A stretch of DNA of 64,000 bases. It comes from Golubevia sp. BC0850. Taxonomy: Eukaryota; Basidiomycota; Exobasidiomycetes; Golubeviales; Golubeviaceae. The DNA is taken from assembly GCA_012976225.1 (NCBI GenBank), contig JAAVVG010000026.1, positions 253,056 to 317,055 of the forward strand, written 5' to 3'. The notes below the pieces were generated by a model. The model was not told the origin of the DNA. It worked only from the letters and a program-made list of their open reading frames with translations, and ran no database searches. Made by a program: the position numbers and the translations under genes. This document shows positions 43,502-55,616 of this stretch, piece by piece. Each line of letters starts with the position of its first letter. The first letter of the stretch is position 1.

Positions 43502-45887
43502 TTACTGCAAGTCGACTCCAGCGACAGCGTTTTGCTTGTAGCAAGAGTAAAGGCTGCTTTGAGGTCCTTGCCAACCGACACCTTGCCAGACGGAGAAGAA
43601 GTTAGATGGGCTGAGAGGGGAAGGATGGAGATGAAGATGTTGAAAGTTAGAGTCATTTCGCCAAGTGAGAGACATCCCACTTCTAAATTTATGTACGAGA
43701 GATCTGAGGGAAGTACTCACTCTACCTTTTTCTTGATCGACAACAAGCGGTTGTAGTTGCTTTGACCCCAGAAGTCCTGAATGTGGTTCTTCTGGTAGAC
43801 ATCTGCTTCGTTCTGATAAACAGGTCCATCAGGTGCGTAGTCTCTTAAGACTTCGACAGCGGTATGAACGTCCGAAGTGATCCTGGCTTGGTCTGCGGCA
43901 GAGGTGTTTCCGTCCCAGGTCGAGGTGTAAATGCTGAAGGTGAAGGTGAAAGAGGCGGGCGGCTCAGTAAGGCGTCGATTTCTGTTCTGAGGTCCTCAAC
44001 TTTCCTTTCCCAAGCTCTCACTCACATGTGCCAGATACTTGAGTACCAGTTCTTGTTGATAGCCACGTTCTTGGAATTGTCGTTTCTGATGGTTCCGGTG
44101 ATGAGGATCTGAACTGGGTTTGTTAGCTGTTGCTGTGTCGACAACTTGCTTTGACCTCTTCTCAAAGCGGCGGCGACTCCTAGTGGATCCTTCTCGAAGT
44201 AATGTCTTGGAATAATGCGAGAAGCAATGGTAGTTGGGATTCCGACTGGCTCGTTAACGGTTGCCTGGAAAAGCAGAAGGAAAAGAAGAGGGTCAGCATC
44301 CGAGACTCGAGTGAAGAGGGAGGAAGGCGAAGAAGCAAACTTACGATGGTAGAGAGATAGAGTTCGTAGAAAGAGTTGTAGGTCTGGTAAAGAGCCGGCT
44401 TGAGTTGAAGCGAAGTACTCAAACCATTTCCAGTCAAACCGAGTGCGCTTCCAAATACTGGTTTGAGAGCGTCTTGAAGCGCAGTAGGGCTGGTAGTCGA
44501 GTTTTGAGGTAAAGTGAAAAGGAAGAAGACTTCTGCAGGTCCAATGAACGCGACTCCTCCCATTCCTAAGTCTGAAAGACTTGGTGCAGCCTTCGCGAGT
44601 TGACCGAGTATCTGTTGAATGGCTGGAAGAAACGAGAAAAGTGAGGAAAAGTCAGCGACCTCAAAAGGAGAGAGGGAGCGGAAAGATTCGGGGTTAACTC
44701 ACCATCCCCAGTCAATGAGAGACCAGTGGAGAGACTAAGAGCGCTTTGAATTGGAACCGAATCATGAGCTTTGTAGGTGACTCTGGTGGCAACACCCCAA
44801 GTTCCACCTCCTCCACCACGAACAGCAAAGAAGAGGTCTGGGTTGGAGCATTCCGAGATGGTTTGAAGTTGTCCGTCTGCAGTTACGATGTCCATTTCCA
44901 AGAGGTTGTCCACTCCCATTCCGTAGACAGGGGTGTTGAAGCTGTGACCACCACCTTGAACCCAACCTCCCGCGGCTCCGACGAAACCATTGTCTCCTCC
45001 AACTAGGAGCTTTCCAACAGAATCAGCAAACTTGTAAGCATCTCCCCATTGAACTCCAGCTCCGATCGTAATAGCATCCTGTGGAGCTACCTTGCATCCT
45101 GCGGCGACGAATCCAGGTTTGTTGGTTAGCTCCTGGAGACCATGAGTCCAAAGAGCGAATCCACCTAAGGAAGAAGAGAGAGCTGGATCAGGAAAGGTTT
45201 CTAAACGGTACCAGAAAGGAAATCTTTCACTCACCCTTTCCAGACGATCTCCCCTTGTAATCGTGTCCAGTGTTCTTGACGACGATCTTCAAGTTGTTTT
45301 TAGTTGCGAACTTGACGTATTTGACCACGTCATCGGCAGTCTGAGCATGGACTGAGTAAGCGGGTACCGAGCCTTGACCACAGACTTTGTTGGTAGAAGG
45401 CCATAAACAGGCATCGGTAGCCCCACAGGTTTCCCCTAAAGAGCAAGAGACAGGAGTCAGGCTGGGAAAGACGGGCTCTCGTTTTGATCAATCCGATTTC
45501 GTGAACTCACAGTTGGTCTGTTCGTAGGTGGCAAAGTTGGAAGAAAGGTAGGAGTCCATCTTCATTTGAGCCGTGTAAGAGGCACAAGTCTGTTCGAGAG
45601 AGAGAGAGAGAGAAAGGGACGTTAGCGACAGGGACTTGTAAAGGAGACAAGCTGTTACTCACGGCAGCATTGAAGTTTGGGTCGCTTGCATAACAAGCTG
45701 ATTCGACTGGTCTTTCAGCAGTAAGCTTGCCTCCGATAGTAGAATTGAAGGCAGAGAGAGCTGCTGCTTTTGGGAAGCAAGAATCACCAGTGTTGCACCG
45801 GTTGGTGGAAGCTCTTTCAGCGAGAGGATTGGCAGATGCGAACGATGCCACTGCCAACAAAGTGGCGAATGTGGTGGAAGAGAACAT
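43502..45887 (-). CDS. Secreted FAD-linked oxidase, berberine-bridge-enzyme type
   Basis: Eight exons (45887-45663, 45589-45511, 45435-45235, 45164-44703, 44622-44345, 44264-44026, 43933-43721, 43610-43502) give 601 residues with every phase matching. A signal peptide (MFSSTTFATLLAVASFASA) is followed by the FAD-binding PCMH domain: VPAYSVHAQTADDVVKYVKF, VKNTGHDYKGRSSGKGGFAL (FAD pyrophosphate loop), GVQWGDAY, the GGWVQGGGHSFNTP block and GGGGGTWGV. The BBE C-terminal element is QSNYNRLLSIKKK and NFFSVWQGVGWQG. Such enzymes oxidise alcohols or sugars with O2, making H2O2; some act on oligosaccharides, others in secondary metabolism. Several Cys pairs fit secretion. A TATA box lies near 46060. 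Confidence 0.9.
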
Positions 45888-46730
45888 TGAAGGGAAGTTT
45901 TTGCTGAAGTCCTTGAAGTTGGATGAAAGGTCGAAGAGAGGGTAGAGAAAGTGAAGAGGAGAGGGAAAGAAGGGGGTAAGGACAGGAGACGAGAAGGAGA
46001 AGAAAGATAGGTAGAGGAAGACAAAGTATCCAAAAAGGAGTTCCCTTTTTTTCCCTACTTATATAGGATGATTGAAGGTAGATACCTGCAGCTTTCAAAG
46101 GTGTTCGGGGTTGGACCTGAGTAGATCTCTCTTTCGGGTTTGGATTTTTTTTGGTTCATCCCACCCAAACGCAGGTGGCAACCTCACCCCAAAAAAGAGG
46201 GAGTAAAGTTGATACCGAACGCCAAAGAGGTATTTCAAACCCAGTCCAGATTTGGCAGGAGGGAAGCAGCAGTGGCGAGGCATGGGCTTCGGCGATACCA
46301 AAGACCCTCTTCGAGCTCTGCTCCATGACAAAGATCAGTCCATAAAGGAACTTGCGGTCGCGAGAAGACCAGCTTTTCTGGACTCAGCAAATCTTGAAAG
46401 AAATTTCGTTTCCATTGTGAAAAGGGAAAGGGAGTTCTTTGTGGGGGAAGGGAAGGGCTGACGCCGACCGACTTTATAACTCAGCCAGATCTCTGATCGA
46501 GCTCTCTTTCTGAAGATCACCGTGATCGCCAACTCCCAGAAAAAATGTCAAAAATGGAATTCTCTGTACAAAGAAGCTGTAACGGAAACAAGAGGGGAAG
46601 TTGGTGAAGCTGAAGGTAGATGAAAGATCAATGTGGGGTAACATTTCGAGAAAACTGAATAGAGAGAAAGGAACTCAAATTCGAAGTTGAAGATCCATGG
46701 TAGCAGTGGATGCATTCCATCTGAATGCCA
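45888..46730. other. Oxidase promoter region and VMA13 3' flank
   Basis: This 843 bp holds the promoter of the FAD oxidase (TATA box listed separately) and the 3' end of VMA13. Short frames on both strands at 46095-46460 overlap each other and lack support. A purine-rich stretch (ggagggaagcagcagtgg) near 46257 is unremarkable. Confidence 0.5.
46058..46066 (-). promoter_or_regulatory. TATA box of the FAD oxidase gene
   Basis: On the minus strand the sequence reads ctatataag, 171 bp before the ATG at 45887, followed by a pyrimidine-rich leader. This is the clearest TATA box in the window and fits an inducible secreted enzyme. Confidence 0.6.
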
Positions 46731-49517
46731 CTACGACTTTCTCCAACTACCAGATACGAGTCTGCTGACAGTTCCCAAAGCACGATACTTGACTTCTCCA
46801 TCTGAATGAGACATCAAAGCCATGACACGGACCTTTGCACCAAGTTCGTCGATGCGCCTGAAAAAGAGAAGTCGAAGGAGAATTGGAGGAGTGGGTGCAG
46901 ATCAGGGGGAAACAAGGGAGAGCGGAGAGGGGACGGGGTAGGAAAAGTTGGTGATCAGCGAACAACGTCCATTCTTCACCGCATTCGATTTGCACTCCCT
47001 TGAGCACATCTCGAAGTCATATCAGAGCATCTGATTTTTCATCGTACGATAGCCTTCATCTCCTTTTGAAGAAACGACGAGCTGACATCTGAAAGAGTCG
47101 AAGCCTTTCAGCACTGGAAACGTTTCTACTCACTTCTTGGATGGTTCATTGAACTGGACCAACTTTCCAATATCATGACAAGCGATAGCCAGAGTTTGAG
47201 GACTTGAATTCTCGTCGCTCAGAATCTGAACCAAAAGCTTCAATTGCTCACCTCCTTCTTCAGTCGAGAATTTGGCAGCGTTCTCTTTCCAGAAGTCATC
47301 CAATTCGTGAGCTGGGTTTGACCATGTTAGCTGACCTCCTTTGAGCTCTGAAACGTATTCGTCGTAAGTGCTGTTAGGGGTAAGAAAAGATGTCAACTTT
47401 GAGTTTTACTTCCACATTCTCTCAGCAGTCGACAACTTCTTTACTCACCTCATACCCTTCAACTTATCACTCAACACTTCTTTCACCAATTGAAGATCCT
47501 CATCGATCTCCTCGTCACTCCATTTACGAGCAGAGAGACTTTCCACCAAAGGCAGGACTTTGGCTCCAAGCATCGGCGGAGCGTTAGCTTCTGGTGCTTT
47601 GACCAAAGAGTTCTGAGAACAATTCAGAGAGAAGCGGTAGTCGCGTTAGCTCGGAGCCTGTGGTAAGAAGCTAAACTACTGAATCAGAAACCATTCGACT
47701 CACTCTGAAAGTGGCAGCGACCACTCTGACCACCTTTTCCTTGACAGCAGAGCGAGCAATGTCAGATAGAAGCGGGATGATTCCGAATTTACTTTTGAGA
47801 TTAAGTAGCAGAGGATAAGAAGACAAGAGACGATAGCGGAAAGGGAAGAAGGGGGACAGGAGAAAGGAGTGAGTAAATCAATTAGTCTAGGTGGCTGAAC
47901 AACAAATGCACAAGTAATGACCATTGCTGCTTGCTCTTTGTTTCTCCGATATAGAAGCAGGAAAGTAAGAAGAGCTAAAGCTCCGAAGAGCTGCCATCAA
48001 GCTTGTCCTCCCCTCAACCTACCCCTTTCCCATCCTTATCTACTTGCACCTCCTTCGCCACCCCTGTCGACTCTCCATTCTTCTTATCCACATCTGCAAG
48101 ACTCTCCCTATTGCGAACTCACGTATTCAACTCAGCAGCGATTTCCTCATTAAAAGTCAAAAGCCACAAGCAAAAAATACACTGATACTGCATTTGAGGA
48201 CCTGCCAACCCTTGAATTCCAGGGGTACGATTTCCACTTGAACCACCCGGTGGAGCCAAAGCATTGCCATTTCCATTCGAAGAACCACTAGAAGAAGTGG
48301 CAGTAGTGGCCCCGTTGCGAGGAGTATTGGCACCAGAATTGACTGCAGAACTATTCTTACTCGTAAACGCACTTGAACTAGAATTCTGAAGACCAATTCT
48401 CAAGATTGAGATCAGACCTCCGATTAAACCTTGACCAGCTCCAGATTCAGTTTCGGAATCTCCCTCTGAAGGTTGGATAGTTCCCATCTTCTTTAAATCA
48501 TCTTTCCAAACTTCGGTTCTATATTCTTGAGTTCTTAATAAAGCTTCTAATAATTGGATTCCAATGTCTGGACCGTTACCTTCTGCATAACCACTTGGTG
48601 ATGGATCAGAAGCAGCGACCAAAGAAATGGAAGAAGATAAGAAACTTAGGAGTTTAGATAGAACTGCAGGTGGAGAAGAAATGATTGAGGAGGAAATCTT
48701 GGAGGAAGTGGAAGGTGAAACTAAAAGGAGAGTTAAGAATTGTGCTGATTTCATTTGAACGAAAGGGTCTGAAGTCTCCAAGAGCCTGAAGGAAGGGGAA
48801 GAGGAGGAGGGATCAGAACAGGGAAGTACGAGGTAGTTGCTCAAGTCTGAACTTACTTGATGAAAGGAGCATAAGGCCAAATTTCATTTGATTCATCTAA
48901 TTCAGATGGCTTGTTTGAGGAATCGTCATTCTTGAAGAGTTGAACTCTATCGTCCCTTCCATCTAGCATGTCTCCTACTAATACCAAGATCTGCTGAAGG
49001 GTATCAGTACGAGACAACTTTGACAGAAGACGTAGATATAGAGTAGCATAAGAAGCTCCTTCCTGTTGTAGTAAAGTAAGAGAATGAGGGAATATGGAAT
49101 GGTTAGATGCAGATAGGAGGCAACGTGGGTCGTAGGGGGGTAGGTAATCTGTCCTCCTATTTGACCTGCTATCTCTCTAGAGTGAATCCATTCTATATCA
49201 TGCTACCTATCTCTTGTTTCCCCCTTTTGCATCTGATCATTGAGTATCAAACCAAACACGAGACTAACCTGATCTATGATTTGATCCACTTTGCTCTTTG
49301 GTTGTCTATCAACTTTTTTGATCATCTTCAATTCTTCTGCTGAAACCAAGTCAGCTCTATGATAACCTTCCCATGGAATTGGTTTGGCTCTAGTTCGATT
49401 GGTCAAATCATCTAACCAAGAATTTGAAACCAGAACTAAAGGTGGAGCTGGTACCTTGTCGTTGTTGCCTGAAACTGAAACTTGAGATGGAGTAGCCTCT
49501 GCGTTTGAGGCTGCCAT
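46731..49517 (-). CDS. VMA13: V-type proton ATPase subunit H (Vma13)
   Basis: Subunit H sits on the cytosolic V1 sector, couples it to V0 and blocks ATPase activity of free V1. Seven exons (49517-49269, 49062-48857, 48785-48123, 47791-47704, 47612-47449, 47370-47134, 46857-46731) give 577 residues (yeast 478). HEAT/armadillo helices are recognisable: SYATLYLRLLSKLSRTDTLQ, QYQCIFCLWLLTFNEEIAAE, KFGIIPLLSDIARSAVKEKV, VVRVVAATFRNSLV, then the C-terminal domain with AHELDDFWKENAAKF, AIACHDIGKLVQF and AKVRVMALMSHSDGEVKYRA. A Ser/Asn/Gly insertion at about residues 285-342, absent from yeast, accounts for most of the extra length. The SIKE-family gene diverges 235 bp away. Confidence 0.92.
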
Positions 49518-49752
49518 GACTAAAGGCTATTAATTGTTTGAATAGAATTAGATGAAACGAAAAGTAGAGAGAAGAGAAGAAGGATACAGATGGGAATGCG
49601 GGAATGTGTTGTGTGCGAAGATCAAGTCCCCCTGACTTCGCAAGAGAGCCTGGCTGTGGGCGTTGTGCTAGATCTGCTAACAAGAACTGCACATCCCCTA
49701 CTGCATCTTTGATCGCATCACCAAGGAAGCTACCTCAATCACCAGCTTCAAG

Positions 49753-52700
49753 ATGACGTTGATGGAAGGAGATGAGATGCAAAGCCTTTGGTCTTTGGTG
49801 GCAGACCTTTCGAATCAACTTTCTTCAAATCGTCAACTCTGCGAGAACCTACAAGCTCAAGCCCAGGAATTAAAGGTGAGGATAGAATGATTAGATACAG
49901 CTTTGGTTTGGCAAGAATGGACTCCCTTTCTCTTCTATCTTCTCTTTAGTTGATCGAATTGAAGATACAACATCTACCATGCTTCACTCTGTATCCAATC
50001 TGATCATCTAACAGCTGACCCTTTCCAACTGACTCTTCCAACTCTTAACTCCCGACCAAACAGGGTCATGCTCATCACAATACCACAGGATTCTCACTTC
50101 GTAGATTCAATGTAGACATCTCAAAAGAGAAGTTTGAATCAACTTTAGAAGCAACCAACGCTCAATTGGTCACAGAGAATCAGAATCTGGCTCACGAGAA
50201 TAAGCAGTTGAATGCCTTGTTGAAGGAGTACGAGAACACTTTAGAAACTGTAATGGGAAAGTTCAGGAGCTTCTCTGTGAGTACCAAAAAGTTCAAAGAG
50301 AGGGGCAGGAGCTTGCGATGGGGCTTCAAGTGGAAGAGAGGGGAAGGAGGAAGGAAGGGAGGAGCAGGGTAAAGGAGGATCATTCAGCAGATCATTCGCT
50401 AGAAGGAGTCAAATCAAGTACTCTTTCTATCTGATGGATTTATTGAAAAGGACTGAGAGCTGTTCAGATGGGCCGAGTTGAGTTTGAAGGGAAGGATTGG
50501 GTGGAGATGGCCCAAACCCCTCGATTAGAGGCTGAAGAAGTTAGATATCTTCGCTCTTCTACTATCGAAGACCACTGTTTTTATTTACGGCTCCAGAACA
50601 AGTGCAAAATTGAATGCTGCAAGAAGCGAGTGGTTTCACTGACTCCCTCTCTCCTCCCTCTTAACTCCTGATCTTCCTGCCCCTGCAGCATGCCACTCAA
50701 TCTCACACTCTCGCTCTCACATCTCACTACGACTCTCTACTCTCCTCCAATTCACACGCCGCCGCCTCTTCCTCCCTTCACGCATCTACAGCTCTTTCAA
50801 GCACCCTATCTCACCTCGGTAGTCTGATCAGGAGTGCGCTGAGAGATGCTCAAGGAGAAGGAGAGTCAGACGACGAGGAAGAAGACGGTCTTGTAACAGG
50901 TCAAGAGGATGACGAAGCAGAAGAGGAGGAAGAAGATGAAATGATCAGAGATCCATTCCAAGAAGAAGGTTACCGAGTTGGATCCCCTTCAGGAATTGGA
51001 CCTTCACCTAAGAAGAAGAAATCGAAAAGATCAAAGGTGTCTCAACAACAACAATACAAGGCTTATGGATCATCTTTCAATGCCAACCCAAAATGGTATG
51101 GAACTGGAGGTTATACTGGAAAGAATGGAGATCCAGAATCTAAGAAGAGTGAAGAAGCAATGGAAAGGTTTACAGAGCTGGAAAGAGTTGAAAGTGAAAA
51201 TGAGTTTTTAAGGAAGCTATTAGAGATCAAAGAAGAGAACGAAAGACAGGTTGATATCGCAAGAGATTTGATGAGTAAAGGGATCATGTCTCATACTACT
51301 TCTGTAGTCTCTCCAAGTTTGTCTTTAGGAAGTCCAAGGATCAGAAGTGGTGGGATTGGATCTAGAAACAATAGTTTGGGAAGTGGTGGTGAAAGTATAG
51401 GTGCAAGTGGTGGCGGAGCTTTAGGTCTAGCAGCTGGAACTCCTTCAACAGAAGCTACTTCTTCAATCGAATTGAATTTAATGTCTCCAACTTCTCATTT
51501 TCAAGCTCCTGCAACAAGTCCAAGAGCTACTCTACCAACTGTTTCTTTGCCAAAACCTAGAAGTGGTTCAAGTTCTAGTTCAACTGGTTTATCTCCTGGA
51601 AGAAGATCTTCACTTTCTCCTACTAGTAGAAATGCTAATTCCAACCCTTTTATGACTATTGGAGGACCGACTAGTCCAACTAGTCTATTACCTCCTATGC
51701 CACCGAAACCTCCAGCTGTAGATGTAGATGCTGTCATGAACGAACCTCCATCGTTACCAAGTGAGGAAGAAGAAAATGAGGATGACGACGCCGAACGGAA
51801 ACCATTGGAGTTGGAGGCCAAAGACATCGTAGAGATTAATCAAGCATCTCCATCCCTCAACAAATCAAATAGTCCTAGGAAAAACATCTACTCTGGAAGG
51901 AATAGCAATGGTAATAGACAACAAGAAGAAGGAGGAGTTGGAATGAAGAGATCTCAAGACGCAGTCAAATTCACAGACTATAACTCTGATGAGATTTCAT
52001 CTGACAATCCATTCGATCTAAACGATTCCGCAGATGAAATTCTACCTCCATCCTCTCCTTCTCTTAGATCTGGAGCTGAACTCATGGCTAGAGATGAAGA
52101 TGTCAATTCTGAAATCGTTATGAATTCACCTTCTCAAAGAAATGGTGGATTACAATTAAGTGAAGATGAGAATGGAATCGAAGGTCTAGGATTAAGTTCA
52201 CCTTCCCTTTCTCACAAAGAATTAGGTGGAGATGAAGATGGAAATGGTTTGGATCTCGGAATTCAGGATGTTAATGTTGAAGATGAAGATGAAGAAGAAG
52301 ATTTAAAACAAATGGGTTTGGGATTCGATGAAAGAGATTCTAATTTACCTCCTCCACCTTTACCTTCTGGAACTAGTTCTCCACCTTTAATCACGGAAGA
52401 AGAAGCTATGAAAGTTGCTAGAGATCAACAAAATAGAAAGGGAGAGACTCATGAAGAAGATTCTAGATCTGAAGGTTCTTCTTCCTCTGATACCTCTGGA
52501 AACGACTCTGGTTCTAGTAGTACTACTTCGATCTCTTCTCCAGTTCTATTCCAAACAAATCAAACATTATCTGAGAACGTTAAGACGGAGTTTGAAAATG
52601 GAGATCAAATTCTTCAAAAGAGAGATGATTCAATTCCTTCAACTTCAAACCAAGCAGAACCTCAAGACAATCCACTTTCTAAAGATTTAGAACCCTTCAA

Positions 52701-52950
52701 CAACGATTCTGAATCCTTCAATACCAATCCTACTTCAGGTCTACCTTCAGAAATGACTTCCACTTTAACTTCAACTTCGATTATGAACGATTTCGATCCA
52801 ATTCCACTTTCTGCTGCTGCTTCTCCTCCGAAAGCTCCTAGTTCTGCTCCTTTGGAATTGGCAGAAGAAGATGAGGCTATGGATTTGACAGATCAAGTAC
52901 AGGCGGCTTTAAAATTCGAAGATCGAGATGAGAATCATTCGGAGAAGTAA
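49753..52950 (+). CDS. SCI1: SIKE/FGFR1OP2-family coiled-coil protein (STRIPAK, SCI1-like) with long acidic tail
   Basis: Exons 49753-49875, 50064-50276 and 50689-52950 give 865 residues. The N-terminal 200 residues are a coiled coil in the SIKE/FGFR1OP2 layout: a first helix ([20 protein letters not shown]), then [19 protein letters not shown] and [16 protein letters not shown], which matches the (A)LELIMSKYR signature, and a final helix ([13 protein letters not shown]). In Sordaria the homologue SCI1 is part of STRIPAK; in fission yeast Csc3 is in the related SIP complex. These act in signalling, hyphal fusion and septation. The remaining 660 residues are disordered, with acidic runs (DDEEEDG, EEEEEDE), Ser/Pro/Asn repeats and many SP sites. 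Other family members are about 200-300 residues, so the tail is unusual. VMA13 diverges 235 bp away. Confidence 0.7.
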
Positions 52951-53394
52951 AAGAATGGAAAAAGAACAATTGAAGAAGATGTGTCTTGTTTGTATACCAG
53001 AATCATGAATCTGTACCTTATCTTTCTTCCTCTCTTTCTTCAAACGAACGAAATGAGAGATGGGAGTGACTGCTTAAGTGTGAAGGAAGGAACCAAGGCA
53101 GAGATGGAAAAAGCGAATAGGTGGAGACGAACTCTCAAAATGTGTTACAGTTGGGAGCTCAGAAGGAGACGGAAAGAGAGAAGCGTCTACTACACTTCTA
53201 AGATTCGTGCCTCAAGAATAAGGGAGATTCTCAGACATGCTTTTCTGGCGCAAGGTTCACCGTTCACCGTTCACCGTTCACCTATATACGAACGACCACA
53301 CTCGCGAATTGAAGAACGAAGACAGTATAGACGAAACAGCTTGCCTTGCTCTTCCTCTCCCGTCTCACCCAAAGGATTGCAAGTGAATATCAAG
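52951..53394. other. Spacer and leader of the dioxygenase gene
   Basis: An open frame runs through this region into the dioxygenase coding sequence, but it lacks family sequence and begins without a good start context, so I treat it as leader. A four-copy 7-base repeat (listed separately) lies 110 bp before the chosen ATG. Confidence 0.55.
53255..53282 (+). repeat. Tandem repeat, gttcacc x4
   Basis: Four perfect copies of gttcacc (28 bp) lie upstream of the dioxygenase ATG. Because 7 is not a multiple of 3 it cannot be neutral in a reading frame, which supports a non-coding location. It may be a variable site or a cluster of factor-binding sites. Confidence 0.9.
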
Positions 53395-54418
53395 ATGGCC
53401 AAATCAAAATCCAAAGCTTCGGCGACAACGACAACCAACACAACGTCCAGCCCTCCTCCAAACTTAACTACGTCACTGCCGTCTCTGATTCTAACCTCAA
53501 AGGCTCTCGAGCCGACCACTTTAATCGAATCTCAAGTGACACTACTGCCGAATTTACTTTCAAAAAAAGAATGCAACTCCTTGATCGATCATTTCTCCTC
53601 ATCAACCTATCAGCTAGTTCCATCTCCAGCTCCCAAGAAAGGTGAAGCTTTGAGAACCAATTCGAGAATCGGATTCCAGGACCCTGCATTCGCAAAGCGA
53701 CTGTGGAACGAACTTGGAATGAAAGGGATCGTCGAAGGTTGGGAAAGCTTGGATGGGAAGGCGAAAGGAAAGGGAAAGAAACCTGTGGGTTTGAATGGGA
53801 ACATTAGAATGTGAGTAATGGGTGGAGAAGCTAAGACGACACGGTCGGAAGGGAGTGTTCAAGGCTGGAATAAATTTTCGAAAGTTTGGATACTCTTTGG
53901 TCAGATCAGGGAAAGAAGTGCCCTGGTTTCTTCCGAGGGAAGTTCATTTCTGAAGCCACCTTTCCTTTTGCCACTTCTCTCTCCCCTCTCTCCTTTGCAC
54001 TTGACAGCTACCGATATTTAGAAAATGAAGTCTTTGGTCCTCACTATGATGAGAGTTCTCGCGATGAGTCAACTGGTCATTTCAGCGAGTGGACCTTACT
54101 GGTCTATCTGACGGGACAGGAAGATGGAGTTGAGGGAGGAGAGACCGCCTTCTATGAGAACCACTCTACAAAGAATGCTGCTATTTTAGCACCTTTGGAG
54201 AAAGGAATGGGACTCTTACACAGACATGGACAGGTAAGCTCAAGTGATGGATATCAATTGGTCCTTTAGGTACTTTCACTGACTCTTCTTTCCTCTCCTT
54301 GCCTCTTGCCTCTTCGCCTCTTTTTTCTCCCCTCTTCTAGGCTTGCATGCTCCATGAAGGTAGACCTCCGACAAAGGGTGTCAAGTGGATACTACGTTCA
54401 GATCTTCTTTTTGGATGA
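53395..54418 (+). CDS. 2-oxoglutarate/Fe(II) dioxygenase, prolyl-4-hydroxylase-like
   Basis: Exons 53395-53810, 54008-54233 and 54341-54418 give 239 residues. The double-stranded beta-helix domain has all iron and cosubstrate ligands: FGPHYDES (H-x-D), the distal His in ACMLHEGRPPTKG, and Lys in GVKWILRSDLLF for 2-oxoglutarate. Upstream are LIDHFSSSTYQLVPSPAPKK and EALRTNSRIGFQDP, which fit the N-terminal helices of P4Hc proteins. Family members hydroxylate proline in proteins, but many fungal ones have no known substrate. No signal peptide or HDEL is present, so it is probably cytosolic or nuclear, not an ER collagen-type hydroxylase. The N-terminal 30 residues are Lys/Ser/Thr-rich. Confidence 0.85.
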
Positions 54419-54604
54419 AATTCGATCTTCCTCATTCCATTGTCCCATCTTGCTTTTCCCTTTGCAACGACTCAAACATAACTTGTACATTGTATCACCA
54501 CCACAATCCAAAGAAGATCCACATCTTTCACAAATGTAAACAGAAAACGATCTCAATCTATTAAGACTGACAATTAAAAATACAAAGAGATACCCTCTCC
54601 TCTC

Positions 54605-55496
54605 TCAAACCACCTTGGGAGCCAAACTAACAATCTTTCCCCAACCTTTATTCCTCAACTCCATCCCTACAACACCGTTGATTCTAGTTCCCAAAGGTTC
54701 TTTCCTGTTGTTAAGTAGAACACAAGCGTTGTCATCGAATCTAACCACCCTTCCATCTGGTCTTTGAGTTTCCTTCTTCGTTCGTACTACTACTGCATGT
54801 CTGACATCTCCTCTACGAACTTTCTGTCCTCCGCCTCCTGTGGTGGGTGAAGTGTTGGAGATTGGTCGGGCTTTCTGAATGACTACTACTATTTCGTCGC
54901 CTGAGAGAGAGAGAGGGAGAGATGAAAAGGGTTAGATGGGAAGGTCTGAGAACCTGGAGGGGATCTGAGTTTGAAATATTTATGTTTGAAATTCTTCAAA
55001 GAAAGCTCCAGAACAAACCAGCCTTGAAGAGCAAGAAGAGAGGGATCAAGAGAGAGGTTGCCTTTCTTCCTGTGCTTCCTCGATTCATCATCCCTCTTTC
55101 CGTCCATTTCACTGTAAGACCCTCTGCGAAGTCCATGCTTTGAAAACAAAGATGCTTTCCGCTCGTTCCTCTAGGATCTCCAAGTAGAAGTAGAGGGGGA
55201 GAATAGAAGCTACATCTTTCTCCCAACCTCTTCAAAGCTGCTCACCTATCCTGGCCAGACCCCTCGACGTCGGATTCTTTAACACATTAACACATTCCGC
55301 CACTAATCCACCTGAGTTGTCGATGACCTGGTAGTAGAAAGAACAGGAGGTAGAGGAGGAGCAAGAATCAGAAGGAAGAAAAGTCGAGGTCGGCCACAGA
55401 AGACTCTGGCTATGGCTCTGTACTCGAAGGATTGTGAGTTGAGGAGATTCAATTACGATATTGACTTACAGCCATTGTAGCTTTTAAACCTAGCAT
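54605..55496 (-). CDS. MRPL38: Mitochondrial large-subunit ribosomal protein uL14m
   Basis: Three exons (55496-55470, 55327-55246, 54900-54605) give 134 residues. The N terminus is [20 protein letters not shown], then [54 protein letters not shown] and [13 protein letters not shown]. These are the conserved L14 elements, with the short insertion after KARP typical of mitochondrial and bacterial-type copies; cytosolic uL14 differs. It binds 23S-type rRNA at the subunit interface. The first exon is only nine codons. The gene is divergent from the MATH-BTB gene, 120 bp apart, so the promoter is shared. Confidence 0.93.
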
Positions 55497-55616
55497 GATA
55501 GAAGTAAATAGAATTTGAGAGAAGAGGATGATGAGATTCGAGTCAAGCCTAAGTCGACGGCTCAAAATCAACGTTACTTCTCCATCTCAGCTTGCTTCAA
55601 GGATCATCACTCAATT

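Noticed and set aside
52981-53394. N-terminal extension of the dioxygenase gene by about 140 residues
   Set aside because: The frame is open, but the sequence is not dioxygenase-like, contains the 7-base tandem repeat, and a normal start context exists at ATG 53395.
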